A DNA stretch of 64,000 bases from positions 92,558 to 156,557 of the forward strand of contig JAPWHL010000009.1 of NCBI GenBank assembly GCA_027214255.1, given 5' to 3'. This document shows, piece after piece, positions 34,625 to 43,618 of the stretch. Position numbers and translations under genes: made by a program. The notes under the pieces are model-generated. The model was not told where the DNA came from. It was given only the letters and a program-made list of their open reading frames with translations, and made no database searches. Origin of the DNA: Roseovarius aestuarii (GTDB lineage Bacteria; Pseudomonadota; Alphaproteobacteria; Rhodobacterales; Rhodobacteraceae). The first letter of the stretch is position 1; each line of letters starts with the position of its first letter.

Positions 34625-34650
34625 AAAGGCGGCCTCAAAGCCGCCTTTTT
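34625..34650 (+). terminator. intrinsic terminator after small protein copy 2
   Basis: The stem AAAGGCGGC/GCCGCCTTT with a six-base loop is followed by TT. The stem core is the same as in the terminator at 34189-34216, so the duplicated unit seems to include gene and terminator. Confidence 0.85.
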
Positions 34651-34710
34651 CGTGTGTGCTGGCAACTTAGCAGGGCCGCATCGCCGAAAGCGGCGCGCAG
34701 AACATTGGTT

Positions 34711-35388
34711 TTAACGTAGCGCTTGAATGACGATATAGTCGTTCATCGGGCTGTGCCAAAACCGTGATTGCAGGACACGCCCATTCGGCGCGACACGGTA
34801 CGAGTTGGTGAACTCGCCATCCTCGGAGCGGCACACTTCGTTGACGGTCGTGGCAGCGCTGTCGATGTCTGCCATTTTATACCGGCCTGTGTCTTTAACA
34901 CGTACGGTGCAGGTACTGACCTGTGTGACGGTAACATCCTCGCCGTTGAGATATCGCACGACACGCTGCGCGGTTCCGTTCTTGCGCCCGGCGATCAGGG
35001 CCTGAACGCCGCTGATGTTTGACGACATGATGTCCTCGCCCAGCCCGCGTGTGCCTGTAACCATCCCGCCGCGCAACGTCACGCTGCGCCGATCACTGGT
35101 GCCGAAGGTGGCATAGCCATGATTGAGCTCAACTTGCTGCATCACAGTGGCGGCCTTGCGGTTCGGAATGGCCAGCGCAATGACCGGTGCGTTGGTGCTG
35201 CTAAGAACGGTCTGAATGCTGGTGGCCAGTTGGTTTGGATCCACTGGCGCAGGTTTACTGCGCCCTTTAAGTATGGATTTCGCCATCCCGCCGGCCGTTA
35301 CCTGACGCTCAGGTGCGTTCGAGCAGGCGGCCAAGGCAACACAGGTCAGCCCAAGGGCCATTGCGTGTAGAACAGGTTTCACGCTCAT
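34711..35388 (-). CDS. yjbF: YjbF/GfcB-family lipoprotein
   Basis: A 225-residue lipoprotein with lipobox LTCVALAACSNAPE (cysteine near residue 21). The body contains KAATVMQQVELNHGYATFGT, then MVTGTRGLGEDIMSSN and a C-terminal YRVAPNGRVLQSRFWHSPMN. This matches the YjbF/GfcB family of exopolysaccharide and group 4 capsule loci, thought to work at the outer membrane. The ATG overlaps the yjbH stop. The yjbG/gfcC gene usually found between them is missing. Confidence 0.85.
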   Translation of the reverse strand: MSVKPVLHAMALGLTCVALAACSNAPERQVTAGGMAKSILKGRSKPAPVDPNQLATSIQTVLSSTNAPVIALAIPNRKAATVMQQVELNHGYATFGTSDRRSVTLRGGMVTGTRGLGEDIMSSNISGVQALIAGRKNGTAQRVVRYLNGEDVTVTQVSTCTVRVKDTGRYKMADIDSAATTVNEVCRSEDGEFTNSYRVAPNGRVLQSRFWHSPMNDYIVIQALR

Positions 35389-37532
35389 CTCCAGAATTTC
35401 CCCCAAGACTTGGCCATTTCGGTCTGGTGCGTGTCGCGCACTTTTTCATACAGCCGTCCATCCACTTCTACGCGCGCCCCACCATCGCGGGCCAGCGAAC
35501 GCAATGTGGTCTTGGATTTCTGTAACGTCGGGGTTCCGACACCCCAAGCCAGTGGGATTTCGATCCGGATTCCTTTGTCAAACGAGCCTTCGCCAAACGT
35601 GGCCGAACTGACGTTGGTTTTGGTGGCATAGGCCCCGACGCGCCAACCATTAGCGAAGACGCGGTCCAATGCGACGGTTGCCCCCCAATCGCCAGCCAGA
35701 TAGCGGCCCGCATCGACCTGTCCGTGAAACCCGTATCCGATGTCATAATAGGCCGACAGATGGCCGTTCCATTCAGGGATAGTGCCGCCGGTGGTGCTGC
35801 GGCTGCGCGTGCCAAATTGCTGGTCGTAATCGCGCGGTAGGACATAGTTGACCTCGGCACCCAGCCCCAATCGGCTGTCGACGGGTTTCCACAGCAATTC
35901 TGCCGAGGCCCCAGCATACATCCGTTCAAGATATCCAACGGTCAGTCGGCTGTAGATGTTCTTGGCGGGACGGCCATAATTGGACACAGTTAGATAGTCG
36001 ATCGTCGGCGTGTCGGTCTGAGAATAGAGGGCCTGATTGGAACGAACACGCGGCAGGCCAGATGCACCGGGCAGTGAGACCTTGTCCAGGTCCCCCAGTA
36101 TTTTCTGCGAGACGGATCCAGACGCGACCCAGCCGGGCCCAAAATGATACGATGCCTTGGCCTGAATGCCTGCGTTGGCTCGCACCGGGTTGTCCGGGTC
36201 AAAGACGCTAAAGCGCAGGAAGGGGCCGATGCCGTATTCCAGACGGGGATATGTGCCGGGCATAACCTCGGCATCTGGTTGCAATGCGCCATCCGTAAAG
36301 GACGTTGCTGCCAGAATATCTGTTGCGGGTGCATTCTCTAGCCGTTCGATATCGCTGCGCCGGAATGTGGCCGAAGTGCTGGGTTGTCCTTCGACCATCT
36401 GGGTGATGACAAAGGTTTCAACCGATGCGGGCAGGCTGCGTGTCATGGCGCGCGCCGAACGGCCCAAGGCCTGCGGGCGCAGGCCATAACGGTTGTTGCG
36501 AATTTGGATATGCGCGCGCGTGTCGTCCAGATCCATCGCGTGCAGTGCAATGCCCTCGCGTTCCAAGAGTGAGGCCAAGGTGCTGCGTGCGCTGGCCTTG
36601 CGGTTCGGGTCTGTGGTCCAACCCAGATCGGCGCTGTCACCTTGGCTGCGTGGCGAAACTGGCAGGGGCGCGCTTTCGGCTCCGCCTTTTACTGCGGGCT
36701 TGCGGGCATTCAGCGAGATCGTGACAGCCGCGCCCACTTCTTCGCCGTATAGCGAATATGCACTGACGCGAAGCGAGTCGCTGAATTTGTAGCCCAGCGA
36801 AAAGTTGAAGGGCGAATTGCGCTTCATCGCACCGTCACGGACCTCGCGGTCATATCCGTCCGAGGAATATTCGGCGCTAAAGGTCAGCTTGTCCGTGATT
36901 TCATAAGATGCCCCGGCAAAGGCCGCGACATCGCCGCGAAACCAGCGGTCGTAGGTTGGAATGCCGCCTTCGCCCAGCAATGTCTTAGGGCGCGTACCCG
37001 TTGCACCAAATGCCCCAGAGCTCCCAAACCGGCCCCAGCCGATCCCGCCGGAGAACCGCAGACGTGGGCCGATGGATTTCGTCGCGACCAGATATTCGCC
37101 GCCATAGATGCCTGTGCCGATAAAATCCTGCAAACCCAGCGCGATCGCGGGCATATAGCGCCCCTCGTTTACCAGCCGGAAACGTAAATCAAAGCTGCGG
37201 TCGTAAAGGGTGCTGAACGTCGGACGGCCCGGATCCGGAACCAGTCCACCGATTCCCGAATAACGAAAACTGGCGCTGACGCGTGGCAGGACTTGAAAGG
37301 ACAAAGTTGTGCGCGTTGTCTGGTTGTTGCTGCCTGCGCCATAGATGGACACAGTCGTGGACATCTGCCCTTCTTCGGCCATTTCGGCCGTTGGCATGTC
37401 GATCAAATTGCCCGGCGTACCGTAAATGTTGGTGTTGCCTGTCGTCTGGTTATCCGACGACGCGCCGCCCGCGGTCAAGGCCAGCAGGCTGACCGTTGTG
37501 GCTGCCGCGAAGATGGGCTTCTTGCAGGTCAC
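35385..37532 (-). CDS. yjbH: YjbH-type outer-membrane beta-barrel protein
   Basis: A 715-residue exported protein. After a signal peptide (PIFAAATTVSLLALTAGGAS) comes the family N-terminus NIYGTPGNLIDMPTAEMAEE, then repeated amphipathic strands ending in aromatic residues and a C-terminal membrane-barrel-like part. YjbH (GfcD) is needed for exopolysaccharide export in the yjb/gfc systems. A GTG ending at 37532 with GAGGA six bases upstream is the best start; the frame extends further but without a signal sequence. It is co-transcribed with yjbF. A hairpin overlaps its ribosome site. Confidence 0.85.
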   Translation of the reverse strand: MTCKKPIFAAATTVSLLALTAGGASSDNQTTGNTNIYGTPGNLIDMPTAEMAEEGQMSTTVSIYGAGSNNQTTRTTLSFQVLPRVSASFRYSGIGGLVPDPGRPTFSTLYDRSFDLRFRLVNEGRYMPAIALGLQDFIGTGIYGGEYLVATKSIGPRLRFSGGIGWGRFGSSGAFGATGTRPKTLLGEGGIPTYDRWFRGDVAAFAGASYEITDKLTFSAEYSSDGYDREVRDGAMKRNSPFNFSLGYKFSDSLRVSAYSLYGEEVGAAVTISLNARKPAVKGGAESAPLPVSPRSQGDSADLGWTTDPNRKASARSTLASLLEREGIALHAMDLDDTRAHIQIRNNRYGLRPQALGRSARAMTRSLPASVETFVITQMVEGQPSTSATFRRSDIERLENAPATDILAATSFTDGALQPDAEVMPGTYPRLEYGIGPFLRFSVFDPDNPVRANAGIQAKASYHFGPGWVASGSVSQKILGDLDKVSLPGASGLPRVRSNQALYSQTDTPTIDYLTVSNYGRPAKNIYSRLTVGYLERMYAGASAELLWKPVDSRLGLGAEVNYVLPRDYDQQFGTRSRSTTGGTIPEWNGHLSAYYDIGYGFHGQVDAGRYLAGDWGATVALDRVFANGWRVGAYATKTNVSSATFGEGSFDKGIRIEIPLAWGVGTPTLQKSKTTLRSLARDGGARVEVDGRLYEKVRDTHQTEMAKSWGKFWR

Positions 37533-37541
37533 TGAAAATCC

Positions 37542-37567
37542 TCGTGTGCGCAACTCAATGCACACGA
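37542..37567 (-). promoter_or_regulatory. hairpin overlapping the yjbH ribosome-binding site
   Basis: A perfect 8-bp inverted repeat, TCGTGTGC and GCACACGA, around a 10-base loop. On the minus strand its 3' arm ends in the GA that begins the GAGGA Shine-Dalgarno of yjbH, so folding would partly hide it. Control of translation is inferred. Confidence 0.5.
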
Positions 37568-37771
37568 CCTTAAGCAGAACAGTGGTTAAACAACAGGAGA
37601 TTTCAGGATTGAACGGCGAAAATTTGCGCGTGTGTGGCGTGCAGGCCGGATATTTTCGCCAAAACGTTTCGACAAGAATCTGATAGACTGGCTTTCTGAA
37701 AATGTCGGCGTCCTCTCTGCGGTGTGCAGGTTCAAAGTGATGTGCATGTTTTAAGGAGTGTTCGAAACGCG

Positions 37772-38938
37772 TTAGGTGGGGTGCGTAATTTGCCACTCAA
37801 TACTCTCCACCCCAGCCAGCCGAGCAAATCTGACCAGTTCGCGGTCCAGTTTGTCCCGCCGCGCTGCGGGCCATTTCACCTCTGGTTCTGGCCAAAATCC
37901 TGTGACGCGCATCCAGTTTTTTGCGCGATCCGCCTTGAGTTCCATTCGACCAACGAAACGATCACCCTCCAGCAAGGGGTACACGTAATATCCCCAACGT
38001 CTCTGATTTGCGGGTACAAACATTTCGTTGCGGTACTCAAATCCGAAAAGGCGCTCTAGGCGCGAGCGGTCCCTGATGGCGGGGTCAAACGGGTTCAGAA
38101 TCCGTAGGCGACTTGTGGGCGTCGGCAGCGCGGCAAGGCGTGCTTCGATATCCGGGGTGGCCCATGCGGCATTGCGCCGACCATCTGCGCCGATAATCTC
38201 AACCGGGATCAAGTTGCGCCGGGCATGCCAATCGCGTGCCTCGCGTGCATCCATCGCGGCCCAGAACCGTTGAACCTCGCCCACGGATCCTATGCTCAGA
38301 CGATCCAATGCCGTGTCGCAAAGCCAGTCAACCTGATCCGTGTCCGGCGGGGAGTGACGAAGATGGGCGGGGAAAACCCGTTCGCCAAGATCATAGAATT
38401 TCACGAAATTTTCGCGATGGCAGGTGGCTAGATCACCTGCGTACCACATTTGATCCAGTGCTTTCTTGTGCGGGGGGCGGGCCCACATTTCGCGACTGGC
38501 GGCCTTGGTATCGAACGCGTGGGTTGACAGGGGGCCTTCGGCCTCGATCCGGGCGCGAATGGCCTTGATCTCGGATTGACCCAACCCCGAGCGATACCAG
38601 TCAGCAGCGGCGACCTTGGACCCCAGACGCCGAAATTGGCGTTGCCACATCGGAAGGGTCTCCATCGGGATCAAGGATGCATCATGGGTGAAATGTTCAA
38701 ACAACAGACGATCACGACCTAGCAAGGGCCACAGCATCCGTTCGCGATAATTGGGGTTGCGTGTCCATAGGATATGGTGATGCGCGCGCGTCACGTTGCG
38801 GATCGTGTCAATTTGCAGAAATCCGATCTGGCGGATCAACGCCATAACATCCGGCGCACCGGTACCAGGAACGGACAGGCCGTTGGTCCATAACCATAAA
38901 TGCCGGGCTTGCCGGTTCGGAATAACCAGCCGAGTCAT
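37772..38938 (-). CDS. YcaQ/AlkX-type DNA glycosylase (winged-helix protein)
   Basis: A 388-residue protein of the HTH_42 family. The N-terminal block holds the catalytic Q-x-D (IRQIGFLQIDTIRNVTRAHH), followed by ILWTRNPNYRERML and LFEHFTHDASLIPMETLPMW. This is the YcaQ type that removes interstrand crosslinks or alkylated bases; the AlkZ type has Q-x-Q instead. The C-terminus has winged-helix features with FGFEYRNEMFVPANQRRWGY. It is a single-gene unit, with 64 bases between it and the neighbour upstream. Confidence 0.88.
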   Translation of the reverse strand: MTRLVIPNRQARHLWLWTNGLSVPGTGAPDVMALIRQIGFLQIDTIRNVTRAHHHILWTRNPNYRERMLWPLLGRDRLLFEHFTHDASLIPMETLPMWQRQFRRLGSKVAAADWYRSGLGQSEIKAIRARIEAEGPLSTHAFDTKAASREMWARPPHKKALDQMWYAGDLATCHRENFVKFYDLGERVFPAHLRHSPPDTDQVDWLCDTALDRLSIGSVGEVQRFWAAMDAREARDWHARRNLIPVEIIGADGRRNAAWATPDIEARLAALPTPTSRLRILNPFDPAIRDRSRLERLFGFEYRNEMFVPANQRRWGYYVYPLLEGDRFVGRMELKADRAKNWMRVTGFWPEPEVKWPAARRDKLDRELVRFARLAGVESIEWQITHPT

Positions 38939-39002
38939 CGCGGAAAGCCTGCGCTGATAGCTGGCGTACGCGTGATCAATGCGCGGATATGCGGATACCG
39001 TA

Positions 39003-39815
39003 TCATGGTAGGCTTAGATAGATCAGGGCATCGTGCAGGGTGCGTCCCTCTAGCGTTAAAACCGCGTCGATGAACGTGCGGCCAGCGGTGCAGGCACTGC
39101 GGTTGTCCGCGCGGTCCAGATTGGCAAAGGTACGCATAAGTCGTTCAGCGTCATCTCGGCTGGCAATCCGGCGGGCCAGTGCTTCAAATATCGCTTGTTC
39201 CGAGGCCTCTGCGCGCGCAGCACTTAACCGCAGTGGCGCGCGTTTCGCCCCTAGCTGCGCAGCGCGCAGTTGAATGTCGTAATAAGTCCGCAGCGCTGGC
39301 GTGTTCAGTCGCGCCGCAACGCGCGCGGTGGCATCGGCCAGTTGTTCAGGAGATAACCGCTCACGGACCGCAAGGCCGCAGTTTCGCATGCTCATCGCGT
39401 TCAGAACGGTTTTTTCGATCAGGTAATAGTAGCGCAAATCGCGTAGGGGGAGGTGGCTGATGCCCCGGTCCATCACCCCCCACAAAAACCCTTCGGCGGC
39501 ATGGGTTGGTGGTGGAGCCGCGCCGTTTTGCAATGACAAAACCCGGTCGGCAAGATACCCGGCCACGTCGGGATCGCGCAGAACTCGCTTGGCCTGATCG
39601 ACGGCCAATTGCAGGTTTTCCCCGCGAAAGCCAAAGGCCATCAGATCCTCGCGAATTGGCACGTCGTCATAAAGACGGCCCAGTATGCGGATCAAATCGG
39701 CGCGGGTTACCTCGGGCTGCGATTGTGCCTGCGCGCCAGATAAGCCGATTGTCCAGACGGCACAGGCGATGGCGATACCGCGGAAAACGAAATGGGGCAT
39801 GAAGTATTGGGGCAT
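39003..39815 (-). CDS. exported protein of unknown function
   Basis: A 270-residue protein whose family is not recognised. It has a signal peptide (FRGIAIACAVWTIGLSGAQAQ) and an otherwise helical body rich in arginine and alanine. The segments IRILGRLYDDVPIREDLMAF and LRDLRYYYLIEKTVLNAMSM stand out. Two cysteines (in MRNCGLAV and SACTAGRT) could pair in the periplasm. The ATG ending at 39815 has AGGAG 11 bases upstream, while the ATG 15 bases downstream has none. It is divergent from panB. Confidence 0.72.
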   Translation of the reverse strand: MPQYFMPHFVFRGIAIACAVWTIGLSGAQAQSQPEVTRADLIRILGRLYDDVPIREDLMAFGFRGENLQLAVDQAKRVLRDPDVAGYLADRVLSLQNGAAPPPTHAAEGFLWGVMDRGISHLPLRDLRYYYLIEKTVLNAMSMRNCGLAVRERLSPEQLADATARVAARLNTPALRTYYDIQLRAAQLGAKRAPLRLSAARAEASEQAIFEALARRIASRDDAERLMRTFANLDRADNRSACTAGRTFIDAVLTLEGRTLHDALIYLSLP

Positions 39816-40036
39816 GGGCCGATGCGCTCCTGCGCCGTTGTTCCTTAACGCAAAGTGGCAGGTCGCGCTTTGGTTTCGTGGCGTGTTGGATCCAATCCGT
39901 AACACCTTGGTATGGCATAAACGTTTAGCCAAAGACTGCAAGACAGGCATGACATTCGCCTGCGCAGAAGACCGCTGGAAAAGCGTGGGCTTACTTGATA
40001 GAAACCGCTGCGAAGCAGTAATTTAGAGGCCTGCAG

Positions 40037-40888
40037 ATGAGCGCGACTGCCCGCACAGCGGCACCTATGCCCGATGATATACGAGGCATGAAAGGTGACG
40101 TGCCGATCGTCAGCCTGACGGCCTATACCACGCCGATGGCCCGTATGATGGACGAACATTGCGATTTCGTTTTGGTCGGGGACAGCGTTGGCATGGTGCT
40201 GCACGGATTGCCTTCAACTTTGGGCGTCACACTGGATATGATGGTGATGCATGGTCAGGCGGTTGCTCGCGGTTTGACAAAAGCGATGCTTGTGATCGAC
40301 ATGCCATTCGGCAGCTATGAAGAAGGGCCCGCGCAGGCTTTTGCCAATGCTGCAAAGATAATGGGGCAAACTGGCGCGGCGGCGATCAAATTGGAAGGCG
40401 GCGCATATATGGCTGAGACCATTGCGTTTCTTGTGCAGCGCGGCATTCCGGTGATGGCCCATATCGGCCTGACCCCGCAATCCATCAACACATTGGGTGG
40501 CTACAAGGTGCAAGGCCGGGCCGATCAGGCCGAAGTGCTGGCGAATGACGCGCAAGCGGTTGCAGATGCAGGGGCCTTTGCCGTGGTGCTGGAAAAAATT
40601 CCTGCCAATCTGGCCGACCGGATCACCGCCCAAATCGCGATCCCGACGATCGGCATCGGGGCGTCATCCAGATGCGACGGCCAGATTCTGGTGGTTGACG
40701 ACATGCTGGGCCTGTTCACAGCGTTCAAACCCAAGTTTGTCAAACGCTACGCTGCTTTGGCGCAAACTGGAGAAGCCGCGATTGCCGCCTATGCCGCCGA
40801 AGTACGTGCGCGCGCCTTCCCAGCAGCCGAACACATGTTTTCAGATGCTGTGCCAAGTGGGCACGCAGAACAAAGTACGCTGAAATGA
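40037..40888 (+). CDS. panB: 3-methyl-2-oxobutanoate hydroxymethyltransferase
   Basis: A 283-residue PanB that makes ketopantoate for pantothenate and coenzyme A. Typical blocks are [20 protein letters not shown] and [20 protein letters not shown], then [12 protein letters not shown] and [20 protein letters not shown]. The barrel is complete. The ribosome site is modest (GAGG at 10 bases). Its stop overlaps the panC start. Confidence 0.97.
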   Translation: MSATARTAAPMPDDIRGMKGDVPIVSLTAYTTPMARMMDEHCDFVLVGDSVGMVLHGLPSTLGVTLDMMVMHGQAVARGLTKAMLVIDMPFGSYEEGPAQAFANAAKIMGQTGAAAIKLEGGAYMAETIAFLVQRGIPVMAHIGLTPQSINTLGGYKVQGRADQAEVLANDAQAVADAGAFAVVLEKIPANLADRITAQIAIPTIGIGASSRCDGQILVVDDMLGLFTAFKPKFVKRYAALAQTGEAAIAAYAAEVRARAFPAAEHMFSDAVPSGHAEQSTLK

Positions 40889-41736
40889 TCGCGCCGATTG
40901 TGCGCAGCCTGTCTGCGCTGCGAGAGATGTCCGAACCGTGGGTGCGCGCCGGAACCTCCATCGGAGTGGTGCCAACCATGGGGGCGTTGCATGATGGCCA
41001 CTTGTCCTTGGTTGCAGCTGCCAAGGAGCGGTGCGAGCGGGTCATCGTGACGATTTTCGTCAACCCAAAACAGTTCAACAACCCCGAGGATCTGGCGAAC
41101 TACCCACGGACCGAGACCGAAGACGCCCGCAAGCTAAAGAGATTTGGCGTTGATGCGGTCTATGTGCCGGACGGTGATGTTATGTATCCTGACGGGTTTT
41201 CGACAACCGTCAGTGTTGCGGGGCTGACGGATGTCATGGACGGTATTCACCGCCCCGGGCATTTTGATGGCGTTGCCACAGTGGTCTCTAAATTGTTCAT
41301 CCAAAGTCGCGCCACGGACGCGTTTTTTGGGGAAAAGGACTTTCAGCAATTGCAAGTGGTGCGCCGCGTGGCGCGCGATCTGGACATTCCAATCACAGTG
41401 CATGGTTGCCCCACCATCCGCGAGATTGATGGTTTGGCGATGTCATCGCGTAATCTGTTGCTATCGGACCGTGCCCGTGTACGTGCGCCGATTTTGTTTG
41501 AAGAGATGGAAAAAATTGCCGAAGGCGTGGCCGCAGGCAAAGACTTTGCCCCTTTGCGGGCCGCTGCGCTGCGTCGGCTGGCATCATCGGATTTCACATC
41601 GGTGGAATATCTGGAGATGCGTGCGAATGATGATCTGTCGCTTCAGGACGACCCAGTGCGCCCGTCACGGTTGTTCGCATCGGCCTGGCTGGCAGGTGTG
41701 CGGCTGATCGACAATGTCGCCATCGGACGCGATTAA
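40885..41736 (+). CDS. panC: pantothenate synthetase
   Basis: A 283-residue PanC that joins pantoate and beta-alanine using ATP. The HIGH-type motif appears as [14 protein letters not shown], followed by [13 protein letters not shown] [40 protein letters not shown] and MSSRNLLLS are also present. It overlaps panB by ATGA and no other pantothenate gene is near. Confidence 0.97.
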   Translation: MIAPIVRSLSALREMSEPWVRAGTSIGVVPTMGALHDGHLSLVAAAKERCERVIVTIFVNPKQFNNPEDLANYPRTETEDARKLKRFGVDAVYVPDGDVMYPDGFSTTVSVAGLTDVMDGIHRPGHFDGVATVVSKLFIQSRATDAFFGEKDFQQLQVVRRVARDLDIPITVHGCPTIREIDGLAMSSRNLLLSDRARVRAPILFEEMEKIAEGVAAGKDFAPLRAAALRRLASSDFTSVEYLEMRANDDLSLQDDPVRPSRLFASAWLAGVRLIDNVAIGRD

Positions 41737-41841
41737 GCACTGTGCGAATATGTCAGGCGCTTGGGGCAGAGGACCGTGCCTGAAGATCGTGCCTGAATAT
41801 GCCTGGCCGGTATCTGACGGACATGCAGACGCCTTCGGCGA

Positions 41842-41863
41842 GGGTATTGGAACCAAGAAAAAG
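41842..41863 (+). repeat. dispersed intergenic element, copy A
   Basis: It reads GGGTATTGGAACCAAG then AAAAAG, in the gap between panC and serA. It shares the frame GGGTATT-n-CCAAGAAAAA with copies at 50123-50147, 51558-51580 and, more distantly, 56789-56808. Confidence 0.6.
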
Positions 41864-41901
41864 TGAGGGGGCGCCACACCGTAAAGGCGGCGTTGTCGGT
41901 G

Positions 41902-41935
41902 GCGCCGCCCGCCCATACGACGGAGCGGGCGGCGC
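41902..41935 (-). terminator. strong GC hairpin downstream of serA and panC
   Basis: A perfect 10-bp stem GCGCCGCCCG/CGGGCGGCGC around a 14-base loop, 8 bases beyond the serA stop. There is no T run on either side, so it may act as a 3' stabiliser or a weak two-way terminator for the convergent genes. Confidence 0.6.
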
Positions 41936-41942
41936 ATTTGGA

Positions 41943-43538
41943 TTACTCGACAGAGAAGGCCAGCGGTTTGATCTGCTGGAACATGCCGGTTTTATGTAGC
42001 TCGGCGATTTGCTCGGCGGGAACGGGCGCATCCACGTACAGCAGAGCAATCGCTTCGCCGCCGGGAGCGGTGCGGCCAAGGGTGAAGTTGGCGATGTTCA
42101 CGCCTTTGTCCGCCAAAGTGTTGCCCAGCGTGCCGATGATGCCTGGTTCGTCCTTGTTGGTGGTGTAGAGCATATGCGCGCCGATTTCGGCGTCGATGTT
42201 GATGCCCTTGATCTGGATAAAGCGCGGTTTGCCATCCGAAAACACCGTGCCGCCGATTGAGCGTTCGCGTTTTGTGGTGACGACTGTCAGTTTGATATAG
42301 CCCTCGAATGCGCCGGATTTATCTTGTTGTGTCGTGCTGATCTTGATGCCGCGTTCCTTGGCGATGACTGGCGCGCTGACCATGTTCACCTCGGGGTTGA
42401 CGGATTTCATGATGCCCGCCACGGCGGCGCTGGTCAGGGCGGCAAGATTCATCTGACTGACGACGCCATCGTAGAGGATGTTGATTGCCTTAATCGGCTC
42501 GTCTGTCATCTGGCCGATGAATGCGCCTAGATGATCGGAGAGTTTGATCCACGGGCCCATGACCTTGGCTTCTTCGGCTGTCACGGACGGCATGTTGAGC
42601 GCGTTGGTGACCGCGCCTGTCAGCAAGTAGTCCGACATTTGTTCGGCCACTTGCAGGGCGACGTTTTCCTGAGCTTCGGTTGTGGCGGCGCCAAGGTGAG
42701 GCGTGCAGACGACGTTGGGCAGGCCGAAAAGCGGGTTCTCTGTCGCGGGTTCTTCGGCGAACACGTCAAACCCGGCTCCGGCGACATGGCCGGATTTCAG
42801 CAACTCGGCCAGCGCGGCCTCATCCACCAGACCGCCGCGTGCGCAGTTGATGATGCGCACTCCGGGCTTGGTTTTGGCCAGGTTTTCCGCGCTCAGGATG
42901 TTGCGGGTTTGATCCGTTAGTGGCACGTGTAGCGTGATGAATTCGGCGCGAGACAGCAATTCGTCCAGTTCGACCTTTTGCACACCCATTTTGTCGGCCT
43001 TGGCCTCGGTCAGGAAGGGATCATAGGCGATCACCTTCATTTTCAGACCTCGCGCGCGGTCGCAGACGATCCCGCCGATGTTGCCGGCCCCAATCACGCC
43101 CAGCACCTTATTGGTCAGTTCCACCCCCATGAATTTGGACTTTTCCCACTTGCCTGCCTGTGTCGAGGCACTGGCCTCGGGGATTTGGCGGGCGACGGCA
43201 AACATCATCGCAATGGCATGTTCGGCAGTGGTGATCATGTTGCCAAAGGGTGTGTTCATCACGATCACCCCCTTTTTGGAGGCCGCGACCTTGTCAATAT
43301 TGTCGGTGCCGATACCGGCGCGGGCGATCACCTTGAGGTTGGTGGCGTTGGCAAGGATCTTTTCCGTGACCTTGGTCGCTGACCGGATGGCTAGGCCGTC
43401 ATAATCGCCGATCACTTCGGCCAGACGGTCCTTGTCTTTGCCCAAATCGGGCTGAAAATCCACGTCGATGCCGCGATCACGGAAAATCTGAACTGCGGTT
43501 TCACTTAGCTTGTCGGATACGAGTACTTTGGGGGCCAT
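41943..43538 (-). CDS. serA: D-3-phosphoglycerate dehydrogenase
   Basis: A 531-residue enzyme of the long SerA type that starts serine synthesis. The NAD-binding motif is VIGAGNIGGIVCDRARG near residue 150, with catalytic blocks INCARGGLVDEAALAELL and CTPHLGAATTEAQENVALQV. An intervening domain and a C-terminal ACT domain (EPGIIGTLGNTLADKGVNIA) suggest serine feedback. The ATG ending at 43538 has AGGAG upstream. It lies after serC and shares its leader. Confidence 0.97.
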   Translation of the reverse strand: MAPKVLVSDKLSETAVQIFRDRGIDVDFQPDLGKDKDRLAEVIGDYDGLAIRSATKVTEKILANATNLKVIARAGIGTDNIDKVAASKKGVIVMNTPFGNMITTAEHAIAMMFAVARQIPEASASTQAGKWEKSKFMGVELTNKVLGVIGAGNIGGIVCDRARGLKMKVIAYDPFLTEAKADKMGVQKVELDELLSRAEFITLHVPLTDQTRNILSAENLAKTKPGVRIINCARGGLVDEAALAELLKSGHVAGAGFDVFAEEPATENPLFGLPNVVCTPHLGAATTEAQENVALQVAEQMSDYLLTGAVTNALNMPSVTAEEAKVMGPWIKLSDHLGAFIGQMTDEPIKAINILYDGVVSQMNLAALTSAAVAGIMKSVNPEVNMVSAPVIAKERGIKISTTQQDKSGAFEGYIKLTVVTTKRERSIGGTVFSDGKPRFIQIKGINIDAEIGAHMLYTTNKDEPGIIGTLGNTLADKGVNIANFTLGRTAPGGEAIALLYVDAPVPAEQIAELHKTGMFQQIKPLAFSVE

Positions 43539-43573
43539 GATAGCGCTCCTTCTCAAAGGGTATGAGGTTGGGA

Positions 43574-43595
43574 AGGCGGGGCTATATCCCCGCCT
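43574..43595 (-). other. hairpin between serC and serA
   Basis: An 8-bp stem AGGCGGGG/CCCCGCCT with a six-base loop in the 80-base spacer after the serC stop. No T run follows on the minus strand, so read-through into serA is expected; it may lower serA expression or mark a processing site. Confidence 0.5.
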
Positions 43596-43618
43596 GATAT
43601 ATCAGCTGGTGGCCGGCT

